Shown here: positions 17,741 through 26,626 of the stretch, one piece after another
Layout: every line of letters starts with the position of its first letter
Numbering within the stretch: the stretch's first letter is position 1
Assembly: GCF_002591895.1 (NCBI RefSeq)
Contig: NZ_NISX01000011.1
Location: 1 to 64,000, forward strand
DNA: 64,000 bases
DNA from: Lacimicrobium alkaliphilum
GTDB taxonomy: Bacteria; Pseudomonadota; Gammaproteobacteria; Enterobacterales; Alteromonadaceae
Direction of reading: 5' to 3'
Program-made: the position numbers and the translations under genes
Notes under the pieces: model-generated
Told to the model about the DNA's origin: nothing
What the model saw: only the letters and a program-made list of their open reading frames with translations
Databases searched by the model: none

Positions 17741-18586
17741 TCAGGCGCTTACCCCGTATACATCACGCATAGTGGACCAGCTAAAGTCCTGCAGCAGCCG
17801 TTCCAGCTTACCTTCTGTATGTTGCAGATTCACGTAATGCCGGAATCGGGATTTGGCCGATGCATTTGTCAGTCTGGGCTGATCAGCATCGATCTCCCAG
17901 GGATGAAAATAGAAAGAATACGGCTGCTTCTCTTTCTCCAGATACTTTTGCACCAGATAACGGGTCAACGCATAAGGATACAAACGGAAATACCCTCCAC
18001 CGCCTATGGGCACCTGTTTGCCAAACATTTTCAGCGTTGGTATCGGGATCTCAGTAATATCTTCTTTGCGCTGATAAGCAAAACGTGGCCAGTCCGGGGT
18101 GCCATAGAGGTCATGCTTAACCGGATAGGTACTTGAGCTATAGGCAAAGCCCAGCTCTTTAAGCGCTTCGAAGGCCCACTCATTGGTATAACCAATAGAA
18201 AAGCTGGGGGCCCGGTAGCCCGTAACTTCTTCACCAAGCAGATCTTCCAGATGGTCTTTAGAACGACGCACATCGGTAATAAACTCTTCACGGCTTTGCT
18301 CAGTGGCCCGACGATGGGCATAACCATGGCTCGCCACCTCATGCCCCTGACGATGAATCTCTTTAATTAACTCCGGGTACCGCTCTGCCACCCAGCCAAG
18401 TACAAAAAACGTAGATTTAACCCCATGCCGGTCGAAAATATCCAGTAATCGCCGTGTATTATTGTCTACCCGCGGTTGGTACTGATCCCAGTCTTCGGGT
18501 TTGATGATTTTGTCGAAAGCAGACACATGGAAAAAATCCTCTACATCTACTGTCATTGCATTCAGGCAGGTTTTCACATCTTGCAT
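17741..18586 (-). CDS. XrtA system polysaccharide deacetylase (TIGR03006 type)
   Basis: A 281-aa NodB-fold deacetylase. The subfamily signature MTVDVEDFFHVSAF lies at residues 11-24, with catalytic and metal aspartates at about 14 and 17. The metal histidines are in SHGYAH (87 and 91), and GYRAPSFSIG follows. The C-terminal part (PIGGGGYFRLYPY, YFHPWEID) is the extra domain seen in this subfamily. It likely removes acetyl groups from the exopolysaccharide or its precursor. It starts one base after the sugar transferase stop. An inverted repeat lies directly downstream and may reduce readthrough. Confidence 0.91.
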   Translation of the reverse strand: MQDVKTCLNAMTVDVEDFFHVSAFDKIIKPEDWDQYQPRVDNNTRRLLDIFDRHGVKSTFFVLGWVAERYPELIKEIHRQGHEVASHGYAHRRATEQSREEFITDVRRSKDHLEDLLGEEVTGYRAPSFSIGYTNEWAFEALKELGFAYSSSTYPVKHDLYGTPDWPRFAYQRKEDITEIPIPTLKMFGKQVPIGGGGYFRLYPYALTRYLVQKYLEKEKQPYSFYFHPWEIDADQPRLTNASAKSRFRHYVNLQHTEGKLERLLQDFSWSTMRDVYGVSA

Positions 18587-18587
18587 A

Positions 18588-20000
18588 TCAACGCCCTTTA
18601 CCGAAAAGAATGACTTCGACTGTGCGCACCAGTATCAGAATATCCAGCAGCAAGCTCTGGTGCTTGACGTAATAAAGGTCAAACTTCAGCTTTTCCATGG
18701 AGTCCTCTACGCTGGCACCATAGGGGTAGTTAAGCTGTGCCCAGCCAGCGAGACCGGGCTTTACATTGTGGCGCTGATTGTAATAAGGAATTTGCTGAAT
18801 TAATTGTTCCACAAATTCCGGGCGTTCAGGCCGGGGACCAATAAAGCTCATTTCGCCGCGAAAGACATTCAATAACTGGGGCAGTTCATCAATCCGGTAT
18901 TTTCGGATAAAACCACCCATTTTGGTTACCCGGCTGTCGCCTTTTGTGGCCCATTGTGCCCCACCCGATTCAGCGTCGGGTCGCATACTGCGAAACTTGA
19001 TAATATTAAACAGCTGACCATTGAGCCCCACCCGTTCCTGTTTATAAAAAACTGAGGCGCCGGTTTTTCTGCCATCTTCGAGATAAATGAGAATGGCGGT
19101 CATCAGCATAAAGGGCCAGGTTATCAGCAGCACCAGCAATGCCAGCACCGCATTGATTCCATAATCCATCAAATCACGCAGATAATTCTGACTTGAGAAT
19201 CCGTTAGAATAGATTACCCAGCTCGGGTAGATAAGATTCACCACGATCTGCCCGGTTTCCCGCTCCATAAAGTCCAGAATGTCAACGACTTCGATACCAC
19301 GGATCCGGCAATCAAACAGAATTTCTATTGGCAAAGTGCCGCGGCGCTGATCACAGGCAATAACGACTTCTTCAATTTCATTTTCAATCAGAAAATCACG
19401 AAAGCCCTCATCGACTTTGACATGAACCAGCTTTTCGCTCTGAATGCCACTTTCCCGGTCATCACCCGGAATAGGAATAAAACCGACCAGATCAAAACCA
19501 ATACGATCCACTTCTCGACGCATGCGTTTTTCAATAATAGACGCCCGCTGGCCGGCTCCTAATACCACCAGACGCACCTTCCCCAAACCTAACAGACCAA
19601 GCCTGTTGGAGAAGTACCGGAACAATACCAATACAATGATGATCAGAGCCGAGGCTGTGGGCAGATAGTAAGGGTGCATTGCCAGATTCTGGAAAACGGT
19701 ACTGGTAAGCAGCTCCATCACGAAATAAGCTAGCGCTACACTGACGAAAATACGCCGGATAATACCGCGGAAGGTCTCTCTGAGTTTCAGCTCGTACAAG
19801 CCGACCGATAACGCTGAAATCAGGACCAGAACAGTCAATATAGCCATATTGACAAAAAGTTTATTTTCCAATGGAGCAGTTTGATCGGTGAGTTGCAGCA
19901 CCAGAGGATGGGCTACATATGCCAGATAAGCTATTAAGGTGCCTTCCAGCAATACCAAGATATTCGAACGTTTGGATTGTCGTCTATTGGCTGAATTCAC
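18588..20000 (-). CDS. Undecaprenyl-phosphate sugar transferase, XrtA system (TIGR03013 type)
   Basis: A 470-aa polyisoprenyl-phosphate hexose-1-phosphate transferase. Four N-terminal helices are followed by a Rossmann-like middle (VRLVVLGAGQRASII) and a C-terminal bacterial sugar transferase domain with KQERVGLNGQLFNIIKFRSM, LNVFRGEMSFIGPRPERPE and PGLAGWAQLNYPYG. It starts assembly by loading the first sugar phosphate on the lipid carrier. The start is a GTG preceded by AGGAAG five bases away. It is the first gene of the leftward unit and diverges from the export gene at 20430. Confidence 0.92.
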   Translation of the reverse strand: MNSANRRQSKRSNILVLLEGTLIAYLAYVAHPLVLQLTDQTAPLENKLFVNMAILTVLVLISALSVGLYELKLRETFRGIIRRIFVSVALAYFVMELLTSTVFQNLAMHPYYLPTASALIIIVLVLFRYFSNRLGLLGLGKVRLVVLGAGQRASIIEKRMRREVDRIGFDLVGFIPIPGDDRESGIQSEKLVHVKVDEGFRDFLIENEIEEVVIACDQRRGTLPIEILFDCRIRGIEVVDILDFMERETGQIVVNLIYPSWVIYSNGFSSQNYLRDLMDYGINAVLALLVLLITWPFMLMTAILIYLEDGRKTGASVFYKQERVGLNGQLFNIIKFRSMRPDAESGGAQWATKGDSRVTKMGGFIRKYRIDELPQLLNVFRGEMSFIGPRPERPEFVEQLIQQIPYYNQRHNVKPGLAGWAQLNYPYGASVEDSMEKLKFDLYYVKHQSLLLDILILVRTVEVILFGKGR

Positions 20001-20087
20001 ACATACTTCCTATATTTCGACCAGTTTTTAGGGCGGATTAAAAACAAAAACAAGTAATTGAGATAGACTAACTTTTTTTGACGTTGC

Positions 20088-20115
20088 ATTATAGTGCTAA
20101 ATGTATTCAGGTAAC
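20088..20115 (-). promoter_or_regulatory. Candidate promoter of the leftward exopolysaccharide operon
   Basis: Read leftward there is a perfect TATAAT (20093-20088), and 16 bp further upstream a weak -35 GTTACC (20115-20110, 3 of 6 matches). It would start transcription about 80 bp before the GTG at 20000. The weak -35 suggests dependence on an activator. This is pattern matching only. Confidence 0.35.
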
Positions 20116-20142
20116 CTCAAAATACAGTTTCCATTGCGAGGC

Positions 20143-20245
20143 AAAAGTGCTTCTGGCAACGCAGGTATTGAAAAGTTTGGTGGACCAAACCGACAACATC
20201 TGAGATCGCACAAAGCACTTTCAAACCCGCGTTACGGGAGCCTCC
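20143..20245 (+). other. Structured segment in the divergent control region
   Basis: Several complementary stretches nest here. Nine bases at 20144-20152 (AAAGTGCTT) pair with 20213-20221. Inside them GTTTGG (20175-20180) pairs with CCAAAC (20185-20190), and outside CCCG (20226-20229) pairs with CGGG (20235-20238). A short open frame from 20101 to 20286 crosses the segment, but I do not credit it as a gene. It could be a structured RNA, a leader or regulator sites. It does not match the c-di-GMP, cobalamin or fluoride riboswitch cores that I can recall. Confidence 0.35.
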
Positions 20246-20282
20246 TGGCGTTTCTGCTGCTATGTCGCACTGGCGGGAAATA

Positions 20283-20311
20283 TTGACAATAATCCTTTAT
20301 CAGTGTGCATT
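20283..20311 (+). promoter_or_regulatory. Candidate promoter of the rightward export operon
   Basis: A perfect -35 TTGACA (20283-20288) is followed after 17 bp by a poor -10 TGCATT (20306-20311, 3 of 6). A TATAGT at 20363-20368 is an alternative -10 without a good -35. No convincing sigma-54 site (GG and GC 10 bp apart in context) was found. The export gene begins at 20430. Confidence 0.3.
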
Positions 20312-20429
20312 GTATTGAAAGCGCCGGTTAACTCAGAAGCTCGCATTTTGAAGACACTTGGGTATAGTAATGCGAATACAGATGGTTTTGCCAGACTAAG
20401 TTCTTGAAAAAGGAAAGGAAGTTACTGAC

Positions 20430-21062
20430 ATGAAAATACTAAGAAAAACTCAACTGCTGGTTATGTGCTTGTTCGTCGCACTATTAGCCGGATGCAGCAG
20501 CTCTGGCAGTTTGCCTCCAGCAACCACCCACGCTTCACTGACTTCATCGATAGACAACTACAACTATCTGATTGGTCCCGGTGACAATCTCAACATATTT
20601 GTCTGGCGTAATCCGGAAATCTCCGGCTCATTTATTGTTCGCCCGGATGGAAAGATCACAACATCGCTTGTTGAGGATGTGGTTGTTTCCGGCAAAACAC
20701 CTACGCAGCTTGCCCGTGACCTTGAGCAGGAGCTGTCCAAATATATTCGCGACCCCATTGTTACCGTCAGCGTGACCGGCTTTTCAGGCCCATTTAGTGA
20801 ACAGGTCAGGGTAATTGGTGAAGCTACTAATCCTCGCGCCGTTAACTATCAGGAAAACATGACGCTGCTAGACCTGATGATCGCCGTTGGCGGGCTTACT
20901 GAATTTGCTGCAGGCGATAACGCCAAACTGATTCGCGTAGTCGATGGAACCCAGCGTGAGTATTCAGTGCATGTCGACGCTTTGGTCAGGGATGGGAATA
21001 TCAGTAACAATGTCGATATTTTACCCGGAGATATTCTGATCATCCCTGAAACCTGGTTCTAA
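20430..21062 (+). CDS. Exopolysaccharide export lipoprotein, XrtA system (Wza-like)
   Basis: A 210-aa lipoprotein. The signal peptide ends in the lipobox LLAGC, giving Cys22 as the lipidated residue. The Poly_export domain begins at YNYLIGPGDNLNIFVWRNPE, followed by a SLBB-like domain (VRVIGEATNPRAVNYQE). It belongs to the short exosortase-type export proteins (TIGR03027, by recall) and is far shorter than Wza (about 380 aa). It is expected in the outer membrane or periplasm as part of the export channel. RBS AGGAAG precedes the ATG. It is the first gene of the rightward unit. Confidence 0.91.
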   Translation: MKILRKTQLLVMCLFVALLAGCSSSGSLPPATTHASLTSSIDNYNYLIGPGDNLNIFVWRNPEISGSFIVRPDGKITTSLVEDVVVSGKTPTQLARDLEQELSKYIRDPIVTVSVTGFSGPFSEQVRVIGEATNPRAVNYQENMTLLDLMIAVGGLTEFAAGDNAKLIRVVDGTQREYSVHVDALVRDGNISNNVDILPGDILIIPETWF

Positions 21063-21085
21063 GCCGTAAGAGCAGTAGTATTCAT

Positions 21086-22690
21086 ATGATCGGATTTCAA
21101 CAAGTTCTTGAGCAGATCCAGACCTACATAAAAGGGGTCTGGATCAAGAAACGTTATATTCTCATTTCATCCTGGCTGATTTGTCCCATAGGCTGGCTAT
21201 ATGTAGTGTCGCTACCTGACACCTATGAGTCTTCAGCCAGAGTCTATGTGGACACCACCAGCTTATTACGGCCGTTATTGCGTGGGCTGGCGGTATATAA
21301 TAACCCGGAGCAACAGGTGAGCCTGGTAGCCAGAACCCTGTTAAGCAGGCCCAATCTGGAAAAGATTGCTCGTGAAGCGGACCTGGATATTACGGCCAAA
21401 ACCAGTGCGGAATTCGATGATGTCATTGCCGGGTTGCGGGAAAATATAAAGCTCACCAGCACCCGCGATGCCAACATTTACACCATTGGCTACACGGCCA
21501 ATAATCCGGCCATGGCACAACGTATTGTGCAGATAACGCTAAATGAGTTTATTGAGTCCAATCTGGGCAATACCCGTCAAAGCAGTGATTCTGCTGAAGA
21601 GTTTCTGGATCAGCAAATTGCTGAGTATGAACAGCGCCTGGAAGAAGCAGAACAACGTCTGGCTGACTTTAAACGCAACCGGCAGAATATTTTGCCCGGC
21701 GGCAGTGGTGATTATTACAGCGAATTGCAAAACCAGAGGAATAGTCTGGAGCAAGCCAGATTAAGATTACGTGAGCTGGAATCGCAGCTTGCCTCGGCCA
21801 GAGCACAGCTAACAGGTGAAGAGCCTGTGTTTGGTCTCGCTACCCCTGAGCTGGGTGGCAATCAGGGTGTAAGTACCCAGTTCGATAGCCGTATTGCCAG
21901 TCTGGAATCTCGGTTAGACGAACTGCTGATTCGCTATACGGACCAACACCCTGATGTGGTAAAAACGCAGGCTCTGGTGAACCAGTTAAAAGAACAGCGT
22001 CGTCAACAGCTTTCCAATATGAGTGAAGCAGCGGAAGATTCAGGCTCTTACAGCCGGTTTGGTAATCTGGGCCAGAATCCTGTTTACCAGCAGATGAAGA
22101 TTACTGTGGCTAATCTGGAAAGTGAAATTGCCTCGGTAAAAGTCCGGGTTAATAACTACGAGAATAATGTTCAGCAACTGGAAGAGAAAATTAATCTGAT
22201 CCCCGAGCTTGAAGCAGAATTGACCGGTTTAAACCGTGATTATGGTATTACCCGCAACAAGTATCAGGAGCTACTCGAACGCCGCGAGTCTGCACAACTG
22301 TCAAGAAAAGCAGAAGCCACTTCTGATGATGTTCAGTTCAGGGTGATTGATCCGCCAACTCTTCCCAATGACCCCTCAGGCCCTATGCGGGTAATATTAT
22401 ATACCGGTGTACTGATTATTGGGTTCGGTACAGGACTAGGCATAGCGTTTCTTGTGAGCCAGATTAATCCGGTGGTGGTGAGTTACCAGCAACTGGTAGA
22501 GAATTTCAATATTCCGGTGTTAGGCTCTGTATCCCATAAGGAAGCGGAGCGTATGACCAAAGTCAATCACCGACGAATATGGATTTTTGCAACATCATCA
22601 TTGGTTCTGGTGTTTGGTTATGCCCTGCTGACCTGGATTGAACTGGTCTATGGTGGCGTACCCAAACAGCTGCTGGGAGGATGGTTATGA
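21086..22690 (+). CDS. XrtA system polysaccharide chain-length determinant (Wzz-like)
   Basis: A 534-aa inner-membrane polysaccharide co-polymerase (TIGR03007 type, by recall). A first transmembrane helix lies at about 28-45, and the periplasmic Wzz region begins with TYESSARVYVDTTSLL. Long coiled coils follow at about 165-235 and 330-375. A second helix (about 437-457) and a third (about 491-510) come before the C-terminus. It controls chain length and contacts the kinase encoded next. Its stop codon overlaps the ATG of the kinase gene by 4 bp. Confidence 0.91.
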   Translation: MIGFQQVLEQIQTYIKGVWIKKRYILISSWLICPIGWLYVVSLPDTYESSARVYVDTTSLLRPLLRGLAVYNNPEQQVSLVARTLLSRPNLEKIAREADLDITAKTSAEFDDVIAGLRENIKLTSTRDANIYTIGYTANNPAMAQRIVQITLNEFIESNLGNTRQSSDSAEEFLDQQIAEYEQRLEEAEQRLADFKRNRQNILPGGSGDYYSELQNQRNSLEQARLRLRELESQLASARAQLTGEEPVFGLATPELGGNQGVSTQFDSRIASLESRLDELLIRYTDQHPDVVKTQALVNQLKEQRRQQLSNMSEAAEDSGSYSRFGNLGQNPVYQQMKITVANLESEIASVKVRVNNYENNVQQLEEKINLIPELEAELTGLNRDYGITRNKYQELLERRESAQLSRKAEATSDDVQFRVIDPPTLPNDPSGPMRVILYTGVLIIGFGTGLGIAFLVSQINPVVVSYQQLVENFNIPVLGSVSHKEAERMTKVNHRRIWIFATSSLVLVFGYALLTWIELVYGGVPKQLLGGWL

Positions 22691-23694
22691 GTACAATAGA
22701 AAAAGCCTTGCAGCGAAAAAAAGCCGCCGAAGCAGAAAAGGCTAGGCTTGAGGCCGAAGCAAACAGTAATACCAACAGTGATGACAGTATGTCGACACCT
22801 CAGGCGGCGATGGCAAAAGCCAAAGCTGAGCAGAATGCCTCTGTTGTGAAAGAGCAGGAGAAAACGGCTGAAGTAGCACCAGAACCAAAGACTGAAGCAG
22901 CGACTCCGGCAAAAGAACCAACCGGGGAGCCGTCGACAAAACCCGCTCCAGCCAGGGACAAGAACAAGCTTGTGCTTGAGCTTAACCTGAACGAAGAGGA
23001 TTTTGTAACGGCTTCGTCAAACCGTTCACGGGTCAGTGAAGAGTTCAGGGCTATCAAACGCAAAGTATTGAACAATGCATTTGGTCCGCTATCGCAGACA
23101 CTGAATAACCCCAATATTATTATGGTAACCAGTTCCAACCCTGGTGAAGGCAAAACCTACTCCGCTGTCAATCTGGCACTCAGTATCGCACTGGAGCAGG
23201 ATAAAACGGTGCTGCTCGTCGATGCAGATGTGTTACGCCCGAATGTGATGCGGACACTGGGTATAGACGCCGCTCCTGATGGTTTAATGGAATATTTGCT
23301 GGGCGAAACGGATGATGTGGCGAACGTTATGTATCACACTAATGTTGAAAAACTACGGGTCATCCCCGCCGGTAAGTCTCACCACCTGTCAACGGAACTG
23401 CTGGCCAGTGAAAAGATGCAGGAAACGGTTCAGGAATTTGCCAGTCGCTACCCCGATCGTGTTGTTATTGTGGACACTCCACCATTGCTGGGTATTAATG
23501 AGACCGCTGTATTGGCCAATCTAGCGGGCCAGGCATTGATTGTTGTAGAAGAAAGTAAAACAAAACTGGCTGACTTAAGTTCAGCGGTGGAGACTCTCGA
23601 CCCCGATATGGCTAAAGGCTTTGTGGTCAACAAATCTTTGCGTTTACGCAGTGGCGAACATGGCTATGGTTATTATTATGCAGGGAGGCGATAG
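22687..23694 (+). CDS. XrtA-associated tyrosine autokinase (BY-kinase)
   Basis: A 335-aa cytoplasmic BY-kinase. It has Walker A NPGEGKT (151-157), Walker A' LLVDADVLRPN (about 176-186) and Walker B VVIVDTPP (259-266). A C-terminal tyrosine cluster GYGYYYAGRR is the likely autophosphorylation site. The first 95 residues are Ala/Glu/Lys-rich and probably disordered. I use the ATG at 22687, which overlaps the upstream stop (ATGA) and has GGAGG at 22676-22680; an ATG at 22681 is too close to that site. It regulates export together with the chain-length protein. Confidence 0.92.
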   Translation: MSTIEKALQRKKAAEAEKARLEAEANSNTNSDDSMSTPQAAMAKAKAEQNASVVKEQEKTAEVAPEPKTEAATPAKEPTGEPSTKPAPARDKNKLVLELNLNEEDFVTASSNRSRVSEEFRAIKRKVLNNAFGPLSQTLNNPNIIMVTSSNPGEGKTYSAVNLALSIALEQDKTVLLVDADVLRPNVMRTLGIDAAPDGLMEYLLGETDDVANVMYHTNVEKLRVIPAGKSHHLSTELLASEKMQETVQEFASRYPDRVVIVDTPPLLGINETAVLANLAGQALIVVEESKTKLADLSSAVETLDPDMAKGFVVNKSLRLRSGEHGYGYYYAGRR

Positions 23695-25295
23695 TGGCAT
23701 TTTCAACAAGTAACCCCGGACTGCAAAAAATTGTACTGCTGTGTGGTGGCACTGTGCTTGCTACCGCAACCCATGCAGCGGAGTTGACTTTTGAACCTGT
23801 TATTGAAGCAACAGCGACCCACTACAAGTCAGACTCAGACAGTCGTGGGGAGCTGGAAAACCAGGCTTTGCTGCTGAAGCCTTCACTGTTAACCCGTTAC
23901 AACAGCAGACTGCTGAATGTGGCGTTAAATGTTTCACATACTGAAGTGATGCAGAATAAGCAAAGCAGTGAACTGGACAAAGGCTTTACAGATTATCAGT
24001 TTAATTCCCGCCTGGGATTGCTGGACCAACGGTTACAACTACAACTTAACACAGCGAAAAAGCACCGCGCCCTGACTATTGGCAGCGTATTGGTAGCGGA
24101 TCCGATTCTGAATGCGGAGGAACTTGTCAGCACCAGAACCGACAGTGGTAACGTCTCATTTTCCAGTCGTAACCCTGCCTATTTAGGGGTGGATCTAGTG
24201 GCTGGGGCGAATCAGACCCGGGCCGATCAGGATGCGCTGAACCAGAACCGAAGCCTAAACAACGACAGTGTTAATCTGCGGGGCCGGATATATCAGGGTA
24301 GTGAGTTTGAGCGGGTTTTCTGGGATATCAGCAGTCAATACTCGGAAACAACCCGCCGTACCGAAGGAGATTTCAAATCTAATTCCGTGAGCGGTAGAGT
24401 CGGCGTTGGCGTATACAGTGACCTGCACTTTATTGTTCGGGGCACGGATGAATCAAACCGTATTGAGGGGTCTGATTTTCTCACCAGCGATCTGAGCTCT
24501 AAGACCTATGGTGCAGGTCTGGAATGGCGGGAATCCGCTAGCCGTTATATCGCCGTCACCTATAATAAATTTGAACGTCGGAATGAAGAAGAAGAGTTTG
24601 TTGGCTTCGACCTGGACTGGGCATTCAGCCGCCTTACCTCTGTTCAGGCCAGCTATGACAAGAGTTTCTTTGGCGACAATTATAGCTTTGCACTGACCCA
24701 TAATAATCGCGCCTGGCGCAGCCGAATGGGCTATACAGAGGGGCTGACAACCTACGACAGGTTACAACTTGATACTGAATTTCTCGGTGTTTTTGTGTGC
24801 CCGTTAGGTAATCCGGTACTGGAAAATTGTTTTCAGCCAGACAGTCCTGACTATGTTCCCGGCGTAGATGAAGAGTTTTTTACGCTGTTCGATCAGAATG
24901 CCGAGATTACCGACGAAGTTGTACAGAGAAAATCAGCTTTTGTTAACCTGGGCTATGAACTGCGCAAGCTGACACTGTCAGCGAATTACAGCTATGGGTA
25001 TCTGGACTATGTGGAAACATCAAGACAGCAGCGTAATCGTGCGACCAGACTGTCTGCCAACTATCGTCTCGGCCCACGCACACAGATAACGCTGCAGACG
25101 AGCCGTTCACAGATTGACAGTATTGCTGGCGGCTCAGATCAGGAAGTAAACAGATACACTCTTAGTCTCAACCGTGAAATGAACCCGGACCTGGAAGTGA
25201 AGTACAGCTTAAGATACCTGGACAGCGATTCGGACAATGCATCACGGGATCTGGAAGATACCCGTATCTCAGTTACCCTGACGTACAGATTATAA
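23694..25295 (+). CDS. PEP-CTERM system outer-membrane protein (TIGR03016 type)
   Basis: A 533-aa outer-membrane protein. A signal peptide ends near ATHAAE, and the rest is alternating beta-strand sequence rich in aromatic residues, ending in ISVTLTYRL, a terminal strand pattern typical of outer-membrane barrels. This family (by recall) occurs only in exosortase A loci and probably forms or aids the exopolysaccharide exit pore. The start is GTG at 23694, sharing its first base with the kinase TAG stop; GGAGG precedes it. It is the last gene of the rightward unit. Confidence 0.9.
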   Translation: MAFSTSNPGLQKIVLLCGGTVLATATHAAELTFEPVIEATATHYKSDSDSRGELENQALLLKPSLLTRYNSRLLNVALNVSHTEVMQNKQSSELDKGFTDYQFNSRLGLLDQRLQLQLNTAKKHRALTIGSVLVADPILNAEELVSTRTDSGNVSFSSRNPAYLGVDLVAGANQTRADQDALNQNRSLNNDSVNLRGRIYQGSEFERVFWDISSQYSETTRRTEGDFKSNSVSGRVGVGVYSDLHFIVRGTDESNRIEGSDFLTSDLSSKTYGAGLEWRESASRYIAVTYNKFERRNEEEEFVGFDLDWAFSRLTSVQASYDKSFFGDNYSFALTHNNRAWRSRMGYTEGLTTYDRLQLDTEFLGVFVCPLGNPVLENCFQPDSPDYVPGVDEEFFTLFDQNAEITDEVVQRKSAFVNLGYELRKLTLSANYSYGYLDYVETSRQQRNRATRLSANYRLGPRTQITLQTSRSQIDSIAGGSDQEVNRYTLSLNREMNPDLEVKYSLRYLDSDSDNASRDLEDTRISVTLTYRL

Positions 25296-25314
25296 TTATA
25301 GCAATCGGTATCAG

Positions 25315-25455
25315 TTAGTTAATCAATGCCACCAACGCCAGAGCGATAATACCCACCATCATAATTTCGCGGTGGTATTTACCATGATAATAAGCCTGGC
25401 GACGGTGTCGCATTCTGACTTCACTTGCTGAAGTATTCATACCCATTTTACTCAT
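25315..25455 (-). CDS. 46-residue single-pass membrane peptide
   Basis: A small gene of 46 codons, starting MSKMGMNTSASEVRMRHRRQ, with a basic, histidine-rich middle and a C-terminal hydrophobic helix (MMVGIIALALVALI). The arginine-rich part would sit in the cytoplasm by the positive-inside rule. It converges on the end of the exopolysaccharide unit 20 bp away. A GGGGAAAC stretch lies just upstream of the ATG as a possible ribosome site. I do not recognise a family. It could belong to the exopolysaccharide locus or stand alone. Confidence 0.55.
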   Translation of the reverse strand: MSKMGMNTSASEVRMRHRRQAYYHGKYHREIMMVGIIALALVALIN

Positions 25456-25814
25456 CAAGTTTCCCCAAAAAGATGATGAAAAGCGCAATTGTTATTTATT
25501 ATTTTTAGCAGCCACGTTATTTATCGACCGTCTTTTTTATTAGTATGTTCCGGGACCGAAAATGGCGACAGGCTATTAATTACACACCATAGCAGTTTAC
25601 CCCCTCTTCTGCCTAGTAGTTCATACAAGTTTTTATCGACAAGCTTTTGAATTACATAAATATTCCGACTACCAGGCCGAAATCGTAAGAATATTCCATC
25701 AAAAATATCAGCGAATTGATAATTCAGGTTTTCCTGCCTATGTTCAATAGGAAACCAAATCCGACAGTACGCTGATATCGGATCTATCCTGTGACTAACC
25801 TGGTAGGTATAACA
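25456..25814. other. AT-rich intergenic region before the solute-binding protein gene
   Basis: About 360 bp without a convincing gene. It is richer in A and T than its neighbours. On the minus strand a long open frame with no ATG crosses it from inside the next gene and ends at 25521. It could be the decayed end of an old gene, but I cannot support that. No clear promoter was found; the ribosome site of the next gene (GGTAGGT) lies at its right edge. Confidence 0.4.
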
Positions 25815-26567
25815 ATGAAAAAACTCGCTTTGACTTTTGCTTCCGCATCGCTGATCAGCATTTACGCAAATGCTGCTACCGTCAGCATTCGCGCCGATGA
25901 ATGGTTCCCTATGAATGGTGAGCCAGGCGCAGCTAAACCCGGCTTTATGATTGAACTGGCTGAGCGTGTGTTTGGTGATGCCGGCCACACTGTGGATTAT
26001 AAGCTGATGCCATGGGAACGGGCGCTTGATTCTGTCAGAAAGGGAGATTTTGACTGTGTGGTAGGTGCCTATAAAGACGACGCACCTGACTTTGTTTTCC
26101 CCGAGCAACATTGGGGTCTGGATAATACTGCCTTTTATGTCAAAGAAGGCAGCAACTGGACATTCAATGGCTATGATTCATTGTTAACCCAGAAAGTTGC
26201 CGTGATTAATGGGTATGCTTACGGTGAGGAATTTGATCAGTTGGTTGCAAACAATCCTCAGGTTTTTCAGGGTATTGGTGGTAATGATGCACTGGAAAAA
26301 AATATTAAAAAATTGAAAGCAGGCCGCGTAGACGTGTTAGTGGAATCTCCCAGCGTATTAGCGGCCAAAATGAAGGACATGGGCGTGAGTGGGTTTAAAC
26401 GGGCCGGAGATATGGGTGAGCCGTCGAAAATGTATATAGCCTGCAGCCCTGCCAGGGAGAGTTCGAAAGACTATGTAGAACTGGTGGATGAGGGAACTGC
26501 AAAACTCAGAGCGTCTGGCGAACTGGAGCAGATTATGTCCAACTATGGTATGAGTGACTGGAAATAG
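25815..26567 (+). CDS. Periplasmic solute-binding protein (family 3-like)
   Basis: A 250-aa protein with a clear signal peptide (MKKLALTFASASLISIYANA), then VSIRADEWFPMNGEPG and GFMIELAERVFGDAGHTVDY. These are typical of bacterial extracellular solute-binding family 3 proteins. Two-lobe features follow (VVGAYKDDAPDFVFPEQ, and KLKAGRVDVLVESPSVLAA). No transporter genes are adjacent, so it may be an orphan receptor or serve a distant ABC transporter or sensor. The ATG at 25815 is chosen because it begins the signal peptide. A strong hairpin follows the gene. Confidence 0.85.
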   Translation: MKKLALTFASASLISIYANAATVSIRADEWFPMNGEPGAAKPGFMIELAERVFGDAGHTVDYKLMPWERALDSVRKGDFDCVVGAYKDDAPDFVFPEQHWGLDNTAFYVKEGSNWTFNGYDSLLTQKVAVINGYAYGEEFDQLVANNPQVFQGIGGNDALEKNIKKLKAGRVDVLVESPSVLAAKMKDMGVSGFKRAGDMGEPSKMYIACSPARESSKDYVELVDEGTAKLRASGELEQIMSNYGMSDWK

Positions 26568-26582
26568 TCATTTGCGAAATGA

Positions 26583-26609
26583 CCTGCATCACCGGGGAGG
26601 TGATGCAGG
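26583..26609. terminator. Hairpin terminator between convergent genes
   Basis: An 11-bp perfect stem CCTGCATCACC (26583-26593) pairs with 26599-26609 around a 5-base loop. It lies between the ends of the solute-binding gene and slyD. Neither side has a long T tract, so it may act weakly in both directions. Confidence 0.6.
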
Positions 26610-26626
26610 AAGATCTTCTCTAAGCT

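Noticed and set aside
20101-20286. 61-codon frame in the exopolysaccharide control region
   Set aside because: No ribosome site, no recognisable composition, and it coincides with nested inverted repeats that better explain the sequence.
20355-20375. Possible sigma-54 promoter before the export gene
   Set aside because: GG and GC are 10 bp apart, but the surrounding bases match the -24/-12 consensus poorly.
25521-26111. 196-codon open frame on the minus strand
   Set aside because: It is antisense to the solute-binding gene over half its length and has no ribosome site. The left half has no internal ATG. It is possibly a decayed gene end, but not supportable.
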